Below are positions 30,660 to 42,170 of a DNA stretch of 64,000 bases, one piece after another. The DNA comes from Diplonema papillatum (lineage: Eukaryota; Euglenozoa; Diplonemea; Diplonemida; Diplonemidae), in assembly GCA_030068145.1 (NCBI GenBank), contig JAPJBO010000178.1:1-64000 (forward strand). The letters are read 5' to 3'. Both the position numbers and the translations under genes were made by a program. Each line of letters opens with the position of its first letter. Positions within the stretch are counted from its first letter, which is position 1. The notes under the pieces are model-generated. The model had not been told where the DNA came from. It was given only the letters and a program-made list of their open reading frames with translations, and ran no database searches.

Positions 30660-31500
30660 CAAGTGTACGGGGAAAGCACGGGACACGGAGCCAAAGCCCA
30701 CTACAAACGAGGTCCCCGGACTGAGCCGCCACCCCGATGACGGCCTGTGCGTTCCGTATTGTTGGGCGAACCGGCAAACGTGGTGCGGGTCCTGCCTGAA
30801 CGCCGACGCGTGCTGCGGACGGGGGCACTACAGGGCGGTGGCAGCAACGGTCATGGTGGCGGCGGCGGTCGTTGCGGCGGCAACTGCCGCAACCGTCACC
30901 GCCGCATTGGTCGCGGCCCCGCACGCGGTAGCAGTCACGGCAGCGGTCATGGCGGAAATTGCGGCGGCGGCGGTGGCGGTCGCAGCCTTGGCGAGAACGA
31001 CGGTCGCGCAGGCCGGAAGCGGCGCGCGCCATCCCCACCAGGGACTCCTTCCGGCCGTGACCGGAGGAGCGAACGACGAAATCGCTCCCAAAGCGCACCC
31101 TTCTGTCAGCGACCCTCGCCATGCACGCGCACGGCTTCACCCGCAAGTGCGCTGCGTACGCGCGCAAAACACACGACGACTGCGCGCCGGTCTCGACTGG
31201 CCTCGCCACACAGCCCTCTTCGATGGCTGGCTCTGACTCGGGCCCTGAACCTGATTCTGATTCTAATGAACGGGCTCTTGGCCACTGCGCCCTTCAAGGG
31301 TCGCACGACGATTGCGTCCTCCCATCGGTTCTTTCCGGCTACTCGCGTCCTCCGCATCTCGGCGTGCCTGTCGGCGCAAACGCGAAGATTCCCCATATCT
31401 TTCGGACGAACTTGTCAGTAGCTCACAGCAACAGTCGCAACCGACAAGGCTTGCACCACGACGAAAGCGCGGCAAAAGTGACCCTTCTGGAGTCACTTAG
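30660..31500 (+). pseudogene. Cys/His-rich ORF family, copy 2
   Basis: The plus strand encodes DDGLCVPYCWANRQTWCGSC and NADACC, clearly related to GLPVAICDRHRMTRCAVC of copy 1 and GLAVKYCEKHRMTQCGTC of copy 3. A downstream RKRRAPSPPGTP segment matches RKRGPSPLGTP of copy 3, but in a different frame. A Gly/Ala-rich expansion (about 30835-31000) separates the two. The copy sits just upstream of the aminotransferase start. The two conserved His residues are not kept here, and the reading frame is not continuous, so this copy is probably decayed. Confidence 0.5.
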
Positions 31501-33800
31501 CGAAAAGCTGGCATAGTGTGGTGGAAATGACTCCCCACTAACGCAACCAGAAGACGGCTATAAGTAAACTTTAAATTCTGTGAATTAACTACTGTGTGGA
31601 AAGAAGAGTGTTGGCACTCTTTCACCTAAGTTCCCTCGTAGGAGGGCAATCCACAAGATTGTCGCCTCAAAAAAAATCTTCGTATTCTTCCGAGATCGAT
31701 GCCTCAAAATACCAGCGCTATCGCCCATTCTCCGCCGAACTCTCGATGTCTCTATCAGCTTGCTGCTAACCAAAGAAACAAAGGTGGAGCACAAGCTTAT
31801 CTTGATGCAACACTGCTCGTGCGCTGTGCATTTGGTTGACGAATGTTGTTTTTCTCTCCTTTTTTGACCAAGGGGTCAAGAGGCGTAGAAAACGAAAGGG
31901 GCCTTGAAGGGAAAATGTGTGAGTTCTGTTTTCAGCCCCGGTAATGTGGCGTGTGTAATCGTCACCCCCCAGATGACGTTCGAAATTGTCACCCCTGGAA
32001 GGGGATTTCAAACGTGGGGTGACTATTTCAAGTGTCACCATGTATTCACACGAGGACGATCGGACACCCAACCTCAACATTGGGGATCGCACTGCACTGA
32101 ACAAGTTGGTAAATTTGTTGCACTAGTGTGATTGTCAGGCCTTCGACTACCCTGAGCAACGCACTATACAAGTTAAGAGCAAGTATGAACAAGTTGAGAG
32201 CGTTGAAGTATGGCTAAAGATAAAGTGGTGTCACCTGAGCGGGTAATCTCAGGGCCGCCCACGTGATAAGCCGTTAAGCATTGAGTTCTTTTAAGTACAT
32301 GAACCACATGGTATGCATATACATATCGGATCATCAGCGATATGGAACCACCAAACAAAAGACGGGAACCACCAAACAAAAGACGGGGCCAATGCGGTTT
32401 CTGCAGAGTTATGGTCGGATCTGCATGGGAGAGGCTGTCTTGTTAGATACACGCGTCCGGATGTCATGAAACACTACCATCAGTTGACCCTGCACTGTTC
32501 GACACACGATGCCTACCCGGAAAGTTTTAGCATTCGACAAATCACGACGAATCAGTATGATTCGACCCTTTTCTGACGACCACCGGACATTTTAGCCTAC
32601 TCTTAGCCGCACCACAAATACATGAAAGTCCATCACAAGCATGCTGGCATACGACACTTGATTTTATGCATGGAAAATAGGAAACGAGCCGTCATCGAGA
32701 CGGCACGGGGGTACAAACAGAATACCAAACGGGACGGGGTCAACATTCGACTCATGTTTCACTTGTAAACTGTACTACCTTTTCAGTTCGGTCAATACTT
32801 CGTGTATATGTTGTTCGGCCACGTACAGTGTGCTTGGCCTTCCTTCAGCCGGCCGATCCGTCAATCGGCCGGGACAACGCGGAATTCAAGAACTGTGGTA
32901 CCACCCGAGACGCATGCACCATCGATGGCAAGTTCTCCATCGCTGGGAAGGATTTCCGAACGTCAGGAGCATGAAGCCTGCCGACACTCTTGTCCGCTTT
33001 CGGCGCAAATACGCCGCATAACCTCACCGACTCTTCAGCAAGGGTAACCATATCCGTATCAGGTCTCCAGATTTGAAAGAGCAGGGTGGCCCGAAACAAC
33101 GTACAATGCTTGCTCTGTCAGGTCTCCCTGCCGCAATTGTTGGATGAGTGGTGAAAAGTCAGCATTCTTCTTCCACCCGTCTCTCACCAATCGCGGCTGC
33201 TAGAAAACATGATGATGTGAAGAGTGAAGAGAGTTCCTTTCCGCTGGACACAATGTCTGTTCATCTCTACGCAATTCAGCATCAGGCGGCAAGCGAAAGC
33301 CGCTTCTTGCATTGCCGATAGCGTATTAACAGTTCTTTCAACACAGGTGTTTCGTAAAAAGCGTAGGTTTCGCTTGTGCGCCTCAGCGGGAGTCGGGGGT
33401 TTTCTCCTTGAGCTGATTCTTATTAGTCTCTTGTTCGTGTGCCAGAATTGTTGATGATCCGCTTGCAACGACATCTTGACCACACAACAGCTGTGTTCAA
33501 AAACTGAAGTGGGAAATAGCATTTCGATGGACATACAAGTTTCTGTCGCGAAGAAACGCTCAAATGGCGGCAGTGGCTCGAGGTGAGTGGGTGAGTGTAC
33601 TAGGAAAGAGAGCCGGGGTGAAAACAAAGAGCCGGGGTGGAAAAACAAAGACGGGAAAAGAACATTTCTGGCGTAGAAACTGCAAAAGCCTAATGGAAGG
33701 TTCGTAAGAACATGCGCATGTGCAACGTTGGTTTTCGTAGCTCGTCACAAGCCAAGGCATGTCTCCTCCAGTACCCACGAGGGTACGCAGTTGTTCCACA
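31501..33800. other. Intergenic; no gene seen
   Basis: AT-richer, with short frames only. A patch at 31955-32055 repeats GTCACC(CC) and TTTCAA words. A 16-bp tandem duplication (ACCACCAAACAAAAGACGGG) lies at about 32346-32388. Confidence 0.4.
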
Positions 33801-33807
33801 AGCGTGT

Positions 33808-34055
33808 TCTGAGTCAAATTGGGACCACACCATACCAATGAGAATGCGGAGCAAAGAAAAAGGTTAGCAGAAAGAAAGTGAACTACTCATCGCCGAGCAG
33901 CCAAAAGAAGATTTATGCTTTGATCAATACGGGTTTGGGGATATGTTAAAGAAGCGCAGCCGCAGAAATCCAGAATCAAGTAAAGGACTTACCTCCAACA
34001 AATGCAGCAACGCCGACGAGCGGGGGTCTTTGTCCTCGGGACAGCGGTATTGCAT
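33808..34055 (-). CDS. Candidate spliced gene fragment (weak)
   Basis: A first exon 34055-33993 encodes MQYRCPEDKDPRSSALLHLLE and ends at a consensus donor GTAAGT. After 184 bp the acceptor TTTGACTCAG (33809) opens NTLVEQLRTLV in the same phase. Further exons could not be placed. The protein is unrecognised and the call rests only on splice sites and phase. Confidence 0.25.
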
Positions 34056-34339
34056 GATAACCAAAACCAAGACCTTTAGATGGACGCGACTACGTCCATA
34101 AACAAAAGTCAATCAGCCTCGTGTAATAAGTACGAACTGAAAGCCCTGGGTTCTTCCTTCTTTTGACTACAGAGCTGTGTGTGTCAGCTTATTCTTTTGC
34201 CCGTGCACTAGCAGTGATGCTCGATGCACTGTATCTCGATCGCTACAAAAGAAAGTAAAAAGTATATGAAATGGCGGGAACTGGAAAGAAGATCAGACAA
34301 AGAAAAGTGGGAGTGAGAACAGAAAGGTAAACGTAACTC

Positions 34340-35014
34340 GTGAGTCCGTCGGGGCATCACGTCTTGACACGTTTGTTGATGCCAGGGCTTCCACGCAGAG
34401 CTGACATTGATGATAGGAACCATCGCATGCTGATTCCCAATGACTATGACTTCTTCAATATTCCTCATATGGCTCTCAGAGACGTCTATGATCCAATGCC
34501 ACACCATTGCGTTGAACTGCTCATGAAGAGTTCTTCGCATACTGCGGAAGCCCTTCGCTGACGGTGTTTGCGGGGAACGCTCCGGGTTCCGAAAAGCGAG
34601 ACCCGTCAGCGTGAGGGGCAAGCTAGGCATAGGAATATCTTTCTTTCTTCAGCTTTGGAGGTTTTTGCGGTTTTCGGGACAAGGTTAGTTCTTTCAGATC
34701 TGAATATGACAGCTGAAGGCGGAATGGATCCCAAGCCTTGCACAAGTGTTTTGCTCCGGTGTCAAGAACACTTGGCAAGGTGCGGGCCCTTCAAATTTGT
34801 TCTCCATTACATTTATTCAGCCCTCTGCGCGTCCCGCAAAGCCGGTGATTCCTTCCCCTGGTGCCACCCATCATCTAAACAGGATGTTGTCTTCTGGAAT
34901 AATACTGGGCTTTTCAGAGGAGCAGGGGTTCAACAGATAATCCTGGTGTCCTGCACAATAACACTGCATTTCAAGATCCTTGAGCCGAAGTTGCTGTGCC
35001 GCTGGGCACAGTGA
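34340..35014 (+). CDS. Candidate small Cys-containing gene (weak)
   Basis: A frame with coding-like sequence (34340-34561) includes IPNDYDFFNIPHMALRDVYD and MPHHCVELLMK. A second open stretch (34568-35014) contains ALCASRKAGDSFPWCHPSSK. The Cys spacing loosely resembles small CHCH-type mitochondrial proteins such as NDUFB7, but I could not join the two with a consistent splice, so no name is given. Several possible introns here are under 45 bp. Confidence 0.25.
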
Positions 35015-35217
35015 AGTAAAATCACACGCAAGGTATCTTCAGTTGCAAAATCGGCCTTGTAACGGTCACAACATAATATCATTAGAACATGACAGCAAGA
35101 AAAAACAGCATCTTCTCATTTCCATCACTTCTTGCCGGTTCACAATTGTTGTATAGTCCGTTTCTTGGTCTAGATCCCTTCTAGGTTGCGAACTACCAAG
35201 TCGTTGGCTCAGGGGTC

Positions 35218-35911
35218 TCAGGTTCTGCAACAGCTTTGCATCTCAAGTTGCAAGAACCAGACAGGCGAGCATGTTGGAAAAGAACGTAGCCCAAGATCAC
35301 GTTCGTTGACCTTCGGCACCAGCACAAACTCGCGCGCGCCTCCACTGCGTCGGCCACATGCGTCGCATAAACAACGTGTTCGAGACAAGGCAGGCCACTC
35401 CTCATTGAGCCTATCTTGTGATAGCTCGTTTCTTCGTTCGTGCTTGCTTCCTGGAGTCTTGCCTGCAAAGCAGGTTGTTCCTTCAGTCGGGGTGCCAGGA
35501 ACTACATTGTGCCCTTTCTTTTGATTTGGTTGGGGTGTTCCCGCACATTTCCGAAGCAGGTGAGCAAAAAGAGATGGAAGGCTGCAGCACCTGGCTTGCT
35601 TTTGGAACTGCGCTTGGTCATCTTACCATTGGTAGTCAGCGTACATCAGCCGTAGACGATGAGCCAAAGAAGTATCAGACCGTCGGGCCCTCTCCCTGTC
35701 ACGCTCCCACCGCGGTGAAGGAATGGCTGGGATACTGACGGGGATGCTGCAGTGTTAGCATGCAGAACTGAGGCTGGCTATGGGTTGCTGCTAAACCTCG
35801 TATCATAGCTGCTATGCTGGCGCCTCGCCCACTCACCAGGTGATGACTCTGACAGCTGCAGTAGACACTGGCTCCACCACATTAACGCCATGAATGGTAC
35901 ACAATTGAATT
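35218..35911 (-). CDS. Candidate three-exon gene, unknown (weak)
   Basis: Exons 35911-35837, 35746-35627 and 35581-35218 join in matching phase (2 and 2) with GT-AG borders. They would encode IQLCTIHGVNVVEPVSTAAV, a charged segment SPRWERDRERARRSDTSLAH and a C-terminal part with CLCDACGRRSGG. The second intron would be only 45 bp. A second frame is also open through exons 1-2. No family recognised; upstream exons are not identified. Confidence 0.25.
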
Positions 35912-36808
35912 CTGAGCGAAGCAACAGGACAAGTTTGTACTTGTTCGAAAGTGGAAGGAAGCTTTCTCTGACCAGGAAAGTTACCGCGAGGATGTTTAAG
36001 CAAGAGGAAATAGGGGTTCCGCCAGCACTGTGTACCCGTTCTCTTGTTTGCAAGTCTCCCAGTATCTACCTCATACGGTTCTTGCTTGTGGATTCCTTCA
36101 GATTTTTGCATTCGGTTGGACGGATACGCCGTGAGACAAACCTTGCGTCCCAACCTCTACATAGAGAAGATCTGTGTGTTTGGATTGCATCATTCAAAGC
36201 GCTTGATTGCACTACCTAAACGGTCTGCGAAGCCAGACCAACGTATGTCTTTCACAGAAAGACAAGTTTGCAAGTTCATCACCAATCATATCTTTTACTG
36301 GGGGGTCGAATACACAAGGTACCTTGAATAGAACAGGAATTTTGGAACTGGAAAAAAAGTTGGATTTTCAGTTTTTGTGCACGTAGCAGAATTCTTTCGA
36401 CAAATTTCTGATCGCCTTCAGAGAACGGTGAAAAATAGACCCGGAGACCAGAGGTATGTGCGTTGTTCGTGGTGACACTTCTTCGCTGACCCAGGCAGAC
36501 ATTCTTCGCCGAATTTGTGCTCGCGGTCAGCTTCGATGAAGAGAACCGTGGAGAACCGGAGACCACAAAGTTTCTTCGCAAGACGCAGGGAGTTGGCGTA
36601 CTTTGTTCAGTTCTGTTTTTGGGGAAATTGCAGGATCGGCACGGCGAATGCAAGAGGTACCTCTTGTAGTCGCCCTCCCAATAAGCACTGTTCTTGTCCG
36701 CTGTCGTCGTACATGTTCCTATGAAATATCGATACAGCAGCTCAAAACACAAGGAAAGACGTCTTATCAACCGGTTGCAACCGTTTCAAAAACAGAAACT
36801 CGTATGCC
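35912..36808. other. Intergenic; no gene confirmed
   Basis: Possible upstream exons of the preceding candidate, for example a frame ending at a GTAACT donor near 35980, but none supported by recognised protein motifs. Confidence 0.3.
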
Positions 36809-38272
36809 CTATGCCGTGCACGTGGGTGGTGCATAAATCTCAGGATGGGAAGAAAGACGGTGGCTCTGCTCTGCTGTCTGACAGCCAGCACAACCAGGGG
36901 TCTGGCCGGAAGAGGCACACACCTGCACGCCGGGACGCATGGAGCCGCCGTAGCCGAAGGGCCACGCATAAGACTTGACGAATTCGAGGAGACACCTCAG
37001 GGACAAGAACATGCGCCGCGGTGCCCTTGCACCGGCGAAGTTGCCTTCGAAGAATACAATCTCGTCCTTGTTGGTGAGCATTGCATCCCACCCGACGGCA
37101 GTGAGCCACTTCTCTTTGCACGCCTTATGTGCGTTGACAGCGGTTCGGCAAGCATTTCTGACTCCCTTCAACTGTGTGCCAATCAGCGGAGCATCCATGT
37201 GCGCAAAGTACGGACTGTACCACGCGGCTGCGGAAACTATTGTTTCCGTCTCAACGTCGACACAGTAACCGGCCTGGCAGCTGTGGCTGCTGTTCGACGT
37301 GCAATCAGCCCACAGCAGGCACGAAAGGACCTTAACGTCGTCTTGCGGCGTCCGGAGCGTCACAATGTCAAAGGAGTGGACCCCCAGCGACTTGCACGGG
37401 CGGACGAGCTCCAAAACGAGGGCTTCCTTATCTTTGTATTCCTTGTTCAGTCTTTCTTCAAGCGACTCGACAGTGTCGAAGTCCTCTTTATGCGTCCAGA
37501 AAGCGTCACCGATGCCTAGGAAGGAGTCCGGGAGCTTGATCACGACATCGTTGGATCCGAGCGGGTAGTTCATGCGCAGAACCCCGTCTTTCCACCGGCC
37601 GAGCTCCCTTGGGAGTCGGCCATTGACCGAGTCAAGTGCGTCTCTCCAGTAGTCTTTCGTGAGGATGGTATCAACCCAGGTATGCCTGATAGCAGCATCG
37701 TGGGTGCCAACCAGGTAAAACTGCCCCACGAGCATGCTTTGCTTCAAGTAGCAGTCCCAGAGGAAGGCGGCGACCAACTTTTTGGGTTTCACGAAGAAGA
37801 CGCGCCCGGGACCTGCCATCGACCAGTCCGGCTTGAAAAAAGACTCGATGTACTTGTAGCACACGAGAACTGCGATGCCGACCGGCAGGACTGGGGTCAG
37901 CAATGTGAGTACCGTGCCCATCATAGTGCCGTACCAAAGAAGATTGTGGTGGTAGATGTAGTAAAGGTAGTCGAACGGAGCAGTCATGAGGGACCAGTAG
38001 TGCAATAGACACGTGAGCGTGTACCGCCATGAGCAGTCTCGGATCCCGAACCAATGGTCGGACTTCTTGTGCGTGCAGAATTGGTACATCTTTCCCGCCG
38101 TGAAACTGTCCGCGGCGTTGTCATCGCCATGACTCTGCTTCGTGGGGGCTGGTGACATCTTGTCCCTTCTTTCTTCTTGCTCTAGGAGGCTGTTGGGGGA
38201 CATCATGCATTTTTTTTTTTCTTGACCCCGACGATGCGTCTGGTACGGTGGCCACACCAACAGGCTTGCCAC
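36809..38272 (-). CDS. Membrane-anchored sugar-transfer-associated ATP-grasp protein
   Basis: The C-terminal half has the ATP-grasp fold seen in the family annotated as sugar-transfer-associated ATP-grasp. The P-loop-like lysine is in NDVVIKLPDSFLGIGDAFW (Lys246). The central strand is ALVLELVRPC (284-293). The metal-binding motif VGWDAMLTNKDEIVFFEGN ends with Glu409 and Asn411. These enzymes are thought to form carboxylate-amine or similar bonds on glycans, but no substrate is proven. A hydrophobic stretch at about 114-140 predicts one or two membrane segments, placing the enzyme on a membrane. The start is uncertain: Met23, Met24 and Met39 are alternatives, and a poly-T/A tract lies close by. 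A possible donor (CAG|GTGTGT) follows GGSMRPGVQ, so the last ~37 residues may be intron read-through. Confidence 0.7.
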   Translation of the reverse strand: MASLLVWPPYQTHRRGQEKKKCMMSPNSLLEQEERRDKMSPAPTKQSHGDDNAADSFTAGKMYQFCTHKKSDHWFGIRDCSWRYTLTCLLHYWSLMTAPFDYLYYIYHHNLLWYGTMMGTVLTLLTPVLPVGIAVLVCYKYIESFFKPDWSMAGPGRVFFVKPKKLVAAFLWDCYLKQSMLVGQFYLVGTHDAAIRHTWVDTILTKDYWRDALDSVNGRLPRELGRWKDGVLRMNYPLGSNDVVIKLPDSFLGIGDAFWTHKEDFDTVESLEERLNKEYKDKEALVLELVRPCKSLGVHSFDIVTLRTPQDDVKVLSCLLWADCTSNSSHSCQAGYCVDVETETIVSAAAWYSPYFAHMDAPLIGTQLKGVRNACRTAVNAHKACKEKWLTAVGWDAMLTNKDEIVFFEGNFAGARAPRRMFLSLRCLLEFVKSYAWPFGYGGSMRPGVQVCASSGQTPGCAGCQTAEQSHRLSSHPEIYAPPTCTA

Positions 38273-39159
38273 ATAGCCGCAGGCCGCCGGAGGAAGACTG
38301 GTACGAGCTGACTAGTCCGGCTTCAAAAAAGGACCCACTGTACTCGTAGACGACGGCTCGCAATTTGCTCCGCGGTACCGGGGACTGTAGTGCAGCCCTG
38401 TCTGAGGCTCGCTTTGTCTCGGAGGTACTGGACCAACAAAAAGGATTCATTGACGATATGCAGCAACTACGTTTCGAGCCACGGGCTCTTACTGTAATGA
38501 TAAACGCACTACGAGTCGAGACGGAACGTCCGCTATACTTGTTACCTGAGCAAAGGATCGAAGTCCTGGTGGTGCTACGTCGCAAAAGCGGAATGTAAAG
38601 GCGGAAGAGAGAACGAGCAACAGCTCCAAGTTCCAACGTTAAGCCGGGCTAGCAGAGCAACTTTGGCTTGTCGTTCACGCTCGCTTGTCGTGGTGCAGGA
38701 TGGGCCACTAGAAACACTCTTTGAACTCGAACCAACAATAGCATAGTTCCTTCTAACTGGAGGCAACATCATACACTCTAGTCGCCTCACGGTAACATAT
38801 TGGCAATAGCGTTCAGATTGATGCCAAATGCTATGGCTAACAGAAATGCCTGAAGGATACTCATCACTCTCGACCCAGAGGTGGAAGCATGCAGGGTCAA
38901 GTCCTTGACCCCTAAAACCTTTTTCTCACAGGGTACGGTACAGGGATTCTGCAAGTAGCAGGGCGATGATACGGTTTCCCAGCAAGCTCCACGGAGCAGA
39001 ACTGTAGCACAACACTCGGTAAAACTGCGAATTGAGTGCATGTACGCAAGCAGACTTAGACGCATTGGCCGTCGGCTTTCCTGATGCCAAACCATCCTGC
39101 GCTTGCAGGTGGGAGGTCCAGGCGCAGCTGAAGTGCAAGGCACGGGTACCTTTTGTCCA
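38273..39159. other. Intergenic; no gene seen
   Basis: Between the ATP-grasp start and the SURF1 stop. Open frames on the minus strand here have no recognised motif. Confidence 0.45.
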
Positions 39160-39906
39160 TCATAAATTAGAGGTGTTCCGGAGGTAGTACAGGCCGAATA
39201 TGAAGGATCCAGTCCACGTGGCGCAGTATCCAAGATGCGTGAAGGGTGTGACCTGATGGGTGATGTAGTCTTCAGGAGCTCTGCCGATGGGAAGCCACGG
39301 TTGATCGGCGACTGAAGGCCAGTCGACCAAGTCGGCAGCATACGGCAGTATCGTGACGCTGGGATCGACCTCGTTCTCCTGCAGGTACCAGGCCCACATC
39401 TGTTCTGCGTTAAACCTGGGGAACACGCGGCCGACCGACTTTCCGTGCCTTGCCTTCTTCCCCATTTCTCTTACCATGCAGATAATCTCCCCGTGGCAGG
39501 GCCAGTTGTATAAGTGCTTCGCAATATTCTCCACTTCGGAGACAGGAAGCTGTCCTCTGTTGACCCAAAGCAACTCGCTGTTTTCGGTCAAAAAGGGCGT
39601 GAAGACCATGTACACCAAGCCATCGAGAAGGTCGATGTGGCTCTTCCCGGTTTCTATTGCCGCGCGCGGACCAACCAGAACGTAGTCGTCGTTCTGCATG
39701 ATACCCTTCGCTTTGATCTTGATCAGATCGACTGGCTGCTCTTTAGGCAGGATCGTAACCGGCGGCTCCGCCACAATTCGGGTCCGGTTCATGATCATCT
39801 CCCGCTTCCACATAAAACGGCGAAGTTGCCACGCGCTGAGCACGCCGGTAGTCGCGATCAGTCCGACAGTTAATACTCTTCCTACAGTAGCCTTAAACCG
39901 AGACAT
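39160..39906 (-). CDS. SURF1-like cytochrome c oxidase assembly factor
   Basis: SURF1 acts in the inner mitochondrial membrane in early assembly of complex IV. The 248-residue protein has the two-helix topology: TM1 about 8-26 and TM2 about 228-243. Family motifs are SAWQLRRFMWKREMI after TM1 (Trp26, Gln27, Arg30), LLWVNRGQLP (112-121), and THLGYCATW (223-231) before TM2. A basic N-terminus could act with TM1 as the targeting signal. The length is on the short side of the family but complete. Intronless; the first Met gives a normal N-terminus. Confidence 0.9.
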   Translation of the reverse strand: MSRFKATVGRVLTVGLIATTGVLSAWQLRRFMWKREMIMNRTRIVAEPPVTILPKEQPVDLIKIKAKGIMQNDDYVLVGPRAAIETGKSHIDLLDGLVYMVFTPFLTENSELLWVNRGQLPVSEVENIAKHLYNWPCHGEIICMVREMGKKARHGKSVGRVFPRFNAEQMWAWYLQENEVDPSVTILPYAADLVDWPSVADQPWLPIGRAPEDYITHQVTPFTHLGYCATWTGSFIFGLYYLRNTSNL

Positions 39907-40020
39907 ATTATTGGTTCTTCTTTGCTTTGATTTCCACTCGATGGAAACCCCCTTTTTGGAACAGCCTGAGACCCCTTGACCGACCGACCCACGAGAGGCT
40001 TATCCACCTGGTCCAGACGA

Positions 40021-40080
40021 AAATATCGGGGAGTATCGGGGAGTTTCGGGGAATTTCGGGGAGTTTCGGGGTATTTCCTT
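40021..40080. repeat. TCGGGGARTT 10-bp tandem repeat, site 1
   Basis: Five to six copies of a 10-bp unit TCGGGGAGTT / TCGGGGAATT. It precedes copy 3 of the Cys/His ORF family by about 430 bp. A second array is at 42171-42232 and a single inverted copy lies at 27627-27643 in the aminotransferase intron. Confidence 0.8.
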
Positions 40081-40499
40081 TGTGGCGACCACTTTCCCTG
40101 CAGCCGGCCTTGGCGAAGGCGGGGAGGGGGCTACGCTACCTTGCGCAGAGCGGTCCCGTGTTTGGCTATGCCCCGAAGACGAAGATAGAGGCTGAGAAGG
40201 AAGGACAGACTGGGAGGTACAGGTTGGCACGGTTTGACACAGGTAGCGACAGGATCCGCTGCGGCAAGGAGAGCAGGACTGTTCCACCAGAGGTCGTGCA
40301 GGTACAGAGACAATGCTCGTGCTCGAGTCGCAGCTGGGGACGAACAGGCACGCCTTCAATGATGAGGTCTGGGGGATGTATTTTCCACGTATGGGCGGAC
40401 GTGCTGGTGGGACGCCTTCGAAGACGGCACCTCCGGGGCAGAAGAGGGTAAATTTAGTGGGCGGAGACCCAGTGCATGTGCCCAGGCCACCACCAAGGA

Positions 40500-40990
40500 C
40501 GAGAGAGTGTGCACGAGACATCACAAAGCGAAATGCGAAGAGTGCAAGCATCGGCAAGCGTCGGTAGCGCGCTGCTGCCGAGGCACACCACGCGACAGGG
40601 GACGGCCTCGCCGTGAAGTATTGCGAGAAGCACAGGATGACGCAGTGCGGGACGTGCAAGACGATCGCGGAATGCTGCACACCGCGGATGCCTGCCTGCA
40701 GCACGATATGCCGATGTGCGGAGTCGGCGGCAAAGAGACGGAAGCGCGGGCCTTCGCCCCTGGGGACGCCCGAAGCGACACCGAAGTCGAGACGCAGGCT
40801 GCGACCATCGGCCCAAAGCGCCACAAGGGAAGCGGCGGATGCCGGCGCCAACACCGCCATCGAGAACGCCGAAGACAAGGCGACGACACTAGGACGGCCG
40901 CTGCAACGAAGCGGCGGCGTAAGGACTCGCCATCATCGAAGACAGAGACGTGCACTCCGCGGCGGGCAGAGGTCAAGATAAGGTACCAGT
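40500..40990 (+). pseudogene. Cys/His-rich ORF family, copy 3
   Basis: The plus strand encodes CTRHHKAKCEECKH (from about 40510) and, in another frame, GLAVKYCEKHRMTQCGTCK, TIAECCTPRM and RKRGPSPLGTPEATPKSRRR. The pair of C-x2-H-x(3-4)-[KR]-x-C-x2-C modules equals that in copy 1 (KCVAHYKGKCEIC and ICDRHRMTRCAVC). They resemble short zinc-knuckle repeats, but no named family is assigned. The reading frame is not continuous through the two modules, so this copy is probably not intact. It starts about 430 bp beyond the TCGGGGARTT array. Confidence 0.5.
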
Positions 40991-42170
40991 GACGAAGAGA
41001 GGTAGCACGAAGAGGTAGTCACGAAAGAGAGCAGATGCAGATTATCGCCACAGGCTCTTTGCATGCTAACCCTAACCACCAGGACCAGGGGCAGCTACGG
41101 TCGAAGACGGCAATTCGAGCGAGGAGTAAGGTTGATAACCAAAATGAGAGGCACGATGGCCATCCGAAAGCAGGGTTGCAGGATGATGCTTGGCCAAGGA
41201 TACGGTTGCTATGGCGACTGGGACAGAGAGATAACGCAAGATAGAGAGTCCTCCTTATGGGGTGGTCACACCTTCGCAGTCCCAGGGCCTCCACCCACCT
41301 GCATACGGTCGTCGACTGACCATTCCCGAGACGAGTTGGAATGCGGGTACCATCTTTCCGGAGATTTCCGGTTCCTCCCGTACTCTACAACTCCCCACAT
41401 AAGTGAACGTGGACTCCGAAGTGGACACTCCTTTCAACCGGGTGCACGAATTCAGAATTCCGGGATGGGTTGACCCACTGTTTCCGATGCGGCTTCCAAT
41501 CATCGAAGGCTAAACTCGGGTGCAGGAGCGGTGCTCGTCGTTCGGGACCAGATGGGGGACGACTGGGTCTGCCCGGTTTACACGTGACTGCTGCAGCGTG
41601 GTCAGAAGTGGGAAGGTCATCGGGAGATGGCGGGCGCGAATACTTTTTGCCCAAACCAAAACCCAAGAGGGGATTGGAGAGTTTGACATAAGAATGGCAA
41701 ACTCGTGGTACCGAAGGTTGCAACCGCAAACAGAAGAGTCAGATGATGGTTGAACCTGCGCACATGCACACGACGCGTCCTGTTCAGACTCCTCCCTGTG
41801 TCCAAGGACTCAAAGGCAGGTCCTGCAGGTTTTCCAGCAACTGCTGGTTCGCCTTGAGGCCCTCCGAATCCGCAGGCTGAAGGGTGTGCCTCAACAACTG
41901 CCCAGGAGTCCAAGCTACAGTTGGTAGATGCATCCGGTTAGTAGAGGAAGAGGATCGGAGGAGGAGGAACACGGACGGCTCAAGAGAGCCGCGTCCGAAG
42001 CACACTAGCACACCTACCTGCACACATCACCCACTTGCCCGCACCCGTCTACCCAACTACCCACCTGTTCACCCATCCACCGACCTGCCCACCACCATCC
42101 ACCCATCTGTCCACTCAACTACCAACCTGTACACCTGCCCACCCACCGGCAGCCCCACTTTCGCCCACAA
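40991..42170. other. Intergenic; no gene seen
   Basis: Contains an isolated CTAACCCTAACC at about 41064 and, at 42005-42155, a run of CCCACC/ACCTG-type low-complexity words. No gene recognised. Confidence 0.4.

Noticed and set aside
34340-35014. NDUFB7 (complex I B18) assignment
   Set aside because: The Cys spacing is off by one in the only splice I could build, and a second junction could not be closed, so the name is not supported.
41060-41080. Telomere-like CTAACCCTAACC
   Set aside because: Only two units, with no array and gene-containing sequence on both sides.
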